Assembly: GCA_017433405.1 (NCBI GenBank)
Contig: JAFRHH010000022.1
Coordinates: 1 to 64,000, forward strand
Length of the DNA stretch: 64,000 nt
Direction: 5' to 3'
Source: Clostridia bacterium
GTDB lineage: Bacteria > Bacillota > Clostridia > Christensenellales > Aristaeellaceae
Every line of letters starts with the position of its first letter. Positions within the stretch are counted from its first letter, which is position 1. This document shows, in pieces, positions 61,969 to 64,000 of the stretch. The notes beneath the pieces were generated by a model, which saw nothing but the letters and a program-made list of their open reading frames with translations, was not told where the DNA came from and made no database searches. Both the position numbers and the translations under genes were made by a program.

Positions 61969-62586
61969 TTATCGCAGCAGAAAGCTGATGGGACGTACGT
62001 TATCCGTCACGATCGTCACGTCCACGAGCGTCCGGCTCTGATCATATTCATTGCCGTCCAGCCGGGCGGTCACCACCCAGGAATAGTCGGATTCCACACA
62101 GCTGTCCACAACCCACCGGCTCCCGAACTCGCTCAGGATCTCCTCCCGGGTATACGGTACAGGCTCAACGGATGCCACAACGCCCCGCACGGCATTTTTG
62201 CCGGGGCGGCTGATGATGACGTCCCGGCCCGTCAGTTCGTCCCCCGAGAATTCATGGGCATTGAGAAAAAAGCAGGCATCGCAGCGCCGCAGCTCTTCGG
62301 CCGGCAGATTCTGTTTCTCCGCGAAAATGATCCGGCCATCGTACGCGCGCGCGTTTTCCCTGCGATTCTCAATCGAGATCATCACCCCGCTGGCTCTTTT
62401 GGTAACGGGCAGCGTCCCGGTGCAGCCCCATATCATCAGCGCGGCCAGCACAAGGGCCAGCGCCGTCACCAGGATCAGCGTGCCGGGGCTGACAATCCGG
62501 ATATACGTATCCAGCTCCTCCGGCGACCGCACGCGTTCAGAATCCTCCGCGGTGAATATCCCGCCTGTTTTTTGGTTTGTGTCCAT
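61969..62586 (-). CDS. Short HlyD-like adaptor, NHLM secretion-protein type
   Basis: 205 residues: cytoplasmic N-terminus with SPEELDTYIRIVSPGTLI, one TM helix (about 35-57, LILVTALALVLAALMIWGCTG without spaces counted as hydrophobic) and a small extracytoplasmic beta domain. HlyD proteins link the ABC pump to the envelope, but this one lacks the long coiled-coil hairpin and is about half the usual size, which fits export from a single-membrane cell. The assignment rests on the N-terminal SPEELDxYIRV-like motif typical of NHLM adaptors and on position as first gene of the operon. ATG 62586 has GAGGGCAGGAT upstream. Confidence 0.72.
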   Translation of the reverse strand: MDTNQKTGGIFTAEDSERVRSPEELDTYIRIVSPGTLILVTALALVLAALMIWGCTGTLPVTKRASGVMISIENRRENARAYDGRIIFAEKQNLPAEELRRCDACFFLNAHEFSGDELTGRDVIISRPGKNAVRGVVASVEPVPYTREEILSEFGSRWVVDSCVESDYSWVVTARLDGNEYDQSRTLVDVTIVTDNVRPISFLLR

Positions 62587-62689
62587 ATCCTGCCCTCGTT
62601 TCAAAAAGTATATGAGGACTGAAGCAGCCTGCTCTGGCCAAATGGCGTCGCCCTGTGCCGAAATAAGTCTTCTTTACTGTACCGCAAAT

Positions 62690-62718
62690 ATAATACCACA
62701 AAAAAGAAGCTCCACCAA
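62690..62718 (-). promoter_or_regulatory. Promoter of the RiPP operon
   Basis: Minus strand TTGGTG (62713-62718), spacer 17, TATTAT (62690-62695). It gives a ~97-base untranslated leader before the adaptor gene, with no small open frame in it. All eight genes downstream are closely spaced, so this may drive the whole operon. Confidence 0.65.
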
Positions 62719-62760
62719 TGGTTTTTGATTCAACGTCCCGGGAAATTGTTTCCTTTGATC

Positions 62761-62789
62761 AAAAAACGGACCTCCTGTCCGGAGATCCG
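62761..62789 (-). terminator. Ferredoxin gene terminator
   Basis: Minus strand CGGATCTCC / GGAGGTCCG stem (one mismatch, 5-base loop) followed by TTTTTT. It separates the ferredoxin gene from the RiPP operon. Confidence 0.8.
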
Positions 62790-62817
62790 CCTTTTGATGT
62801 TCCTTACGCGCGTTCAA

Positions 62818-62988
62818 TTATGCCTGAGCAGGGGCGCCAACGGGGCAGGTTCCCGCGCAGGCGCCGCACTCGATGCAGGCTTCCTCATCGATTTCAAACT
62901 TTCCATCGCCCTCGGAAATCGCGTTCACGGGGCACTCCGCGGCACAGGCGCCACAGCTGATGCACTCATCAGAAATTTTGTAAGCCAT
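62818..62988 (-). CDS. 2[4Fe-4S] ferredoxin
   Basis: A 56-residue clostridial-type ferredoxin with two CxxCxxCxxxCP cluster motifs: CISCGACAAECP (about residues 9-20) and CIECGACAGTCP (about 38-49). It is a low-potential electron carrier of anaerobes. ATG 62988 has GGAGGGAAGTAAA upstream. It has its own promoter and terminator, so it is not part of the RiPP operon, though it could serve the radical SAM enzyme there. Confidence 0.96.
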   Translation of the reverse strand: MAYKISDECISCGACAAECPVNAISEGDGKFEIDEEACIECGACAGTCPVGAPAQA

Positions 62989-63039
62989 TTTACTTCCCTC
63001 CAAAAGATTATTGAAAAGCGAATAACTCTTCGTAGAAAT

Positions 63040-63068
63040 AATATATCACTCACCGGGTCGAAAATCAA
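63040..63068 (-). promoter_or_regulatory. Ferredoxin promoter
   Basis: Minus strand TTGATT (63063-63068), spacer 17, TATATT (63040-63045), about 50 bases before the start codon. Confidence 0.75.
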
Positions 63069-63079
63069 GCGCCTGACGA

Positions 63080-64000
63080 TTATTTTTCGATATTCTGCAG
63101 GGCTTTTTCAAGATCCTTCGCCCACTGGCTGGATACTTTTTTCTCACTGGCGTTCCGGGGCTCCGGGCTCTTTTCCCCCCGGGGCGGCGTTTCCCTGGCG
63201 GTTTTTTCCGCAGCCTGCTTTTCTCCGGCTGTCTTTCCCCTGGCCGGCTTCTCCCCGTTCCGCTTTTCCTTACTCTCTTTTTCTCTGATCACCCTGCCGC
63301 CTTCTCCTTCCGGGCGACCCGTCGTCTTTCCTCTCTGCGGGTTTTCTCTCCGGACAGGCTGACCAAGCTTCGAAACGACAGGCTTCTCCCCGGCCTTCTC
63401 CTCCTGATCGTTCGTACCCGGAGAATGCTGCTGGCCCCGCCCTCCCGCGGGCCTTCGGGGCTTCCTTCTTGTCCCGTTCTCTTCCTTCGGCGTTCCTTTT
63501 TCGTCTCTGCTCTGATCCGTTTCAAAGGGATCGGCGGTCTTCTCCGGTTCAGTTTCCTCCGCCCGCTGCGGAGAGGATGCACTTCTGAATTCATCCCAGC
63601 CGATGACCGGATGATCGTTCTGTTCAGCCGGCCTGGCCAGATCCTCCAGCGTAAATGTTTTCGTTTCCGAGGAATCCCCCTGCTGGAAGCGTACGGTGAC
63701 GGTCTCCTTCAGAATGTTCAGATCAACGACGGTTCCCGTTCCTTCCGGCGTCCGGATCTCCCGCCCCATTTTCGGCATCTTTTTTCTGGTCTGCTCATAT
63801 TGCTCCTGCTCATATTTCAGACAGCACATCAGTCTGCCGCACATCCCGCTGATCTTCGTCGGATTCAGGGAGAGGTTCTGTTCCTTGGCCATTTTGATGG
63901 ATACAGGCTGGAAGTCCTCCAGAAACGTTCCGCAGCAGATCGGTCTTCCGCACTGGCCGAGTCCGCCGAGCATCCTGGCTTCATCCCGAACACCGATCTG
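63080..64000 (-). CDS. ricT: RicT (PSP1/YaaT) with long charged tail, 5' end cut by window
   Basis: 306 residues visible; the N-terminus lies beyond the window. The first visible residues, QIGVRDEARMLGGLGQCGRP, then CCGTFLEDF, ISGMCGRLMCCLKYE and REIRTPEGTGTVVDLN, are the RicT core with its conserved cysteines that bind [4Fe-4S] clusters in the Y complex. That complex assists RNase Y-dependent mRNA processing and, in spore formers, phosphorelay. From about visible residue 130 the protein becomes a ~175-residue low-complexity tail rich in Lys, Glu, Arg, Pro and Gly, presumably disordered; the Bacillus protein is much shorter there. Confidence 0.92.
   Translation of the reverse strand, partial: QIGVRDEARMLGGLGQCGRPICCGTFLEDFQPVSIKMAKEQNLSLNPTKISGMCGRLMCCLKYEQEQYEQTRKKMPKMGREIRTPEGTGTVVDLNILKETVTVRFQQGDSSETKTFTLEDLARPAEQNDHPVIGWDEFRSASSPQRAEETEPEKTADPFETDQSRDEKGTPKEENGTRRKPRRPAGGRGQQHSPGTNDQEEKAGEKPVVSKLGQPVRRENPQRGKTTGRPEGEGGRVIREKESKEKRNGEKPARGKTAGEKQAAEKTARETPPRGEKSPEPRNASEKKVSSQWAKDLEKALQNIEK

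Noticed and set aside
50077..62820. att sites flanking the GC-rich island
   Set aside because: No repeat of the tRNA-Lys 3' end was seen near 62.6-63.0 kb, and there is no integrase in the island; the Xer-like gene at 4.3-5.5 kb is too distant to assign to it.
62718..62960. A plus-strand small frame beside the RiPP operon as a possible precursor peptide
   Set aside because: It lies antisense to the ferredoxin gene and its terminator, has no GG or NHLP-type leader and no Cys/Ser/Thr-rich core.

Overview
The window reads as a chromosomal segment of an anaerobic, moderately GC-rich Firmicute, most likely a member of the Clostridia. This rests on gene content and order: the mrnC-thyX-rlmB-sigH block, phoH/pgpH/ybeY/cdd/era, recG-fakA-Asp23, the glgC-glgD-glgA trio, a T-box leader, ricT and radical-SAM hemW. 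The family cannot be fixed from sequence reading alone. Both ends cut genes (hslU at the left, ricT at the right).

Layout. 1-8.7 kb: hslU, proC, rnhA, a small metal-binding (HMA) protein, an aldo/keto reductase with Fe-S tail, a Xer-like recombinase, a beta-CASP RNA-type metallo-hydrolase, a Cys-rich miniprotein and an RlmI-like methyltransferase. 8.7-14.1 kb (minus strand): phoH, pgpH, a ybeY-cdd gene fusion and era. 14.2-15.6 kb: an unrecognised pair, a ParB-like/HAD fusion followed by a stand-alone HAD-like protein. 15.6-19.9 kb: a T-box leader (probable Leu specifier) controlling an isopropylmalate-synthase-like protein without its metal ligands, translationally coupled to a TIM-barrel/acyl-CoA-synthetase fusion. 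19.9-35.4 kb: mreB-like gene, DUF512 radical SAM protein, der, plsY, lepA, SLOG protein, hemW, ppk1, recG, fakA, Asp23 and an aminotransferase. 35.4-44.4 kb: tyrS, YigZ, TetR regulator, BaiN-like flavoprotein, TrmN6-like methyltransferase and the glycogen operon. 44.4-50.2 kb: cimA, an ECF sigma factor with a probable anti-sigma factor, sigH, rlmB, thyX, mrnC and tRNA-Lys(CTT).

50.2-62.7 kb is the most unusual block: a minus-strand operon with visibly higher GC than its surroundings, abutting tRNA-Lys. It encodes an NHLP/NHLM-type bacteriocin exporter (adaptor, C39-peptidase ABC, second ABC), two LanM-like lanthipeptide synthetases, an iron-sulfur-type flavodoxin, a radical SAM/SPASM protein and a PrsW-like membrane protease. 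Both LanM proteins keep the dehydratase/elimination residues, but the Cys-Cys-His zinc site of the cyclase domain is gone in both. No precursor peptide gene is visible. This looks like a RiPP system in which dehydration, radical chemistry and perhaps flavin-dependent reduction are combined without LanC-type cyclisation.

A second genome-scale feature is a dispersed repeat of about 90 bp (nine full or nearly full copies, including one directly adjacent pair, one half copy, and a few remnants). It always sits just upstream of a gene in the sense orientation. It carries a GATTTTGT/ACAAAATC inverted pair and a GTGAAC-N4-GTTCAC palindrome, and ends in AGAGGAG, which serves as the Shine-Dalgarno of the next gene in most copies. 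Several upstream genes read into it, so their C-termini are repeat-encoded.
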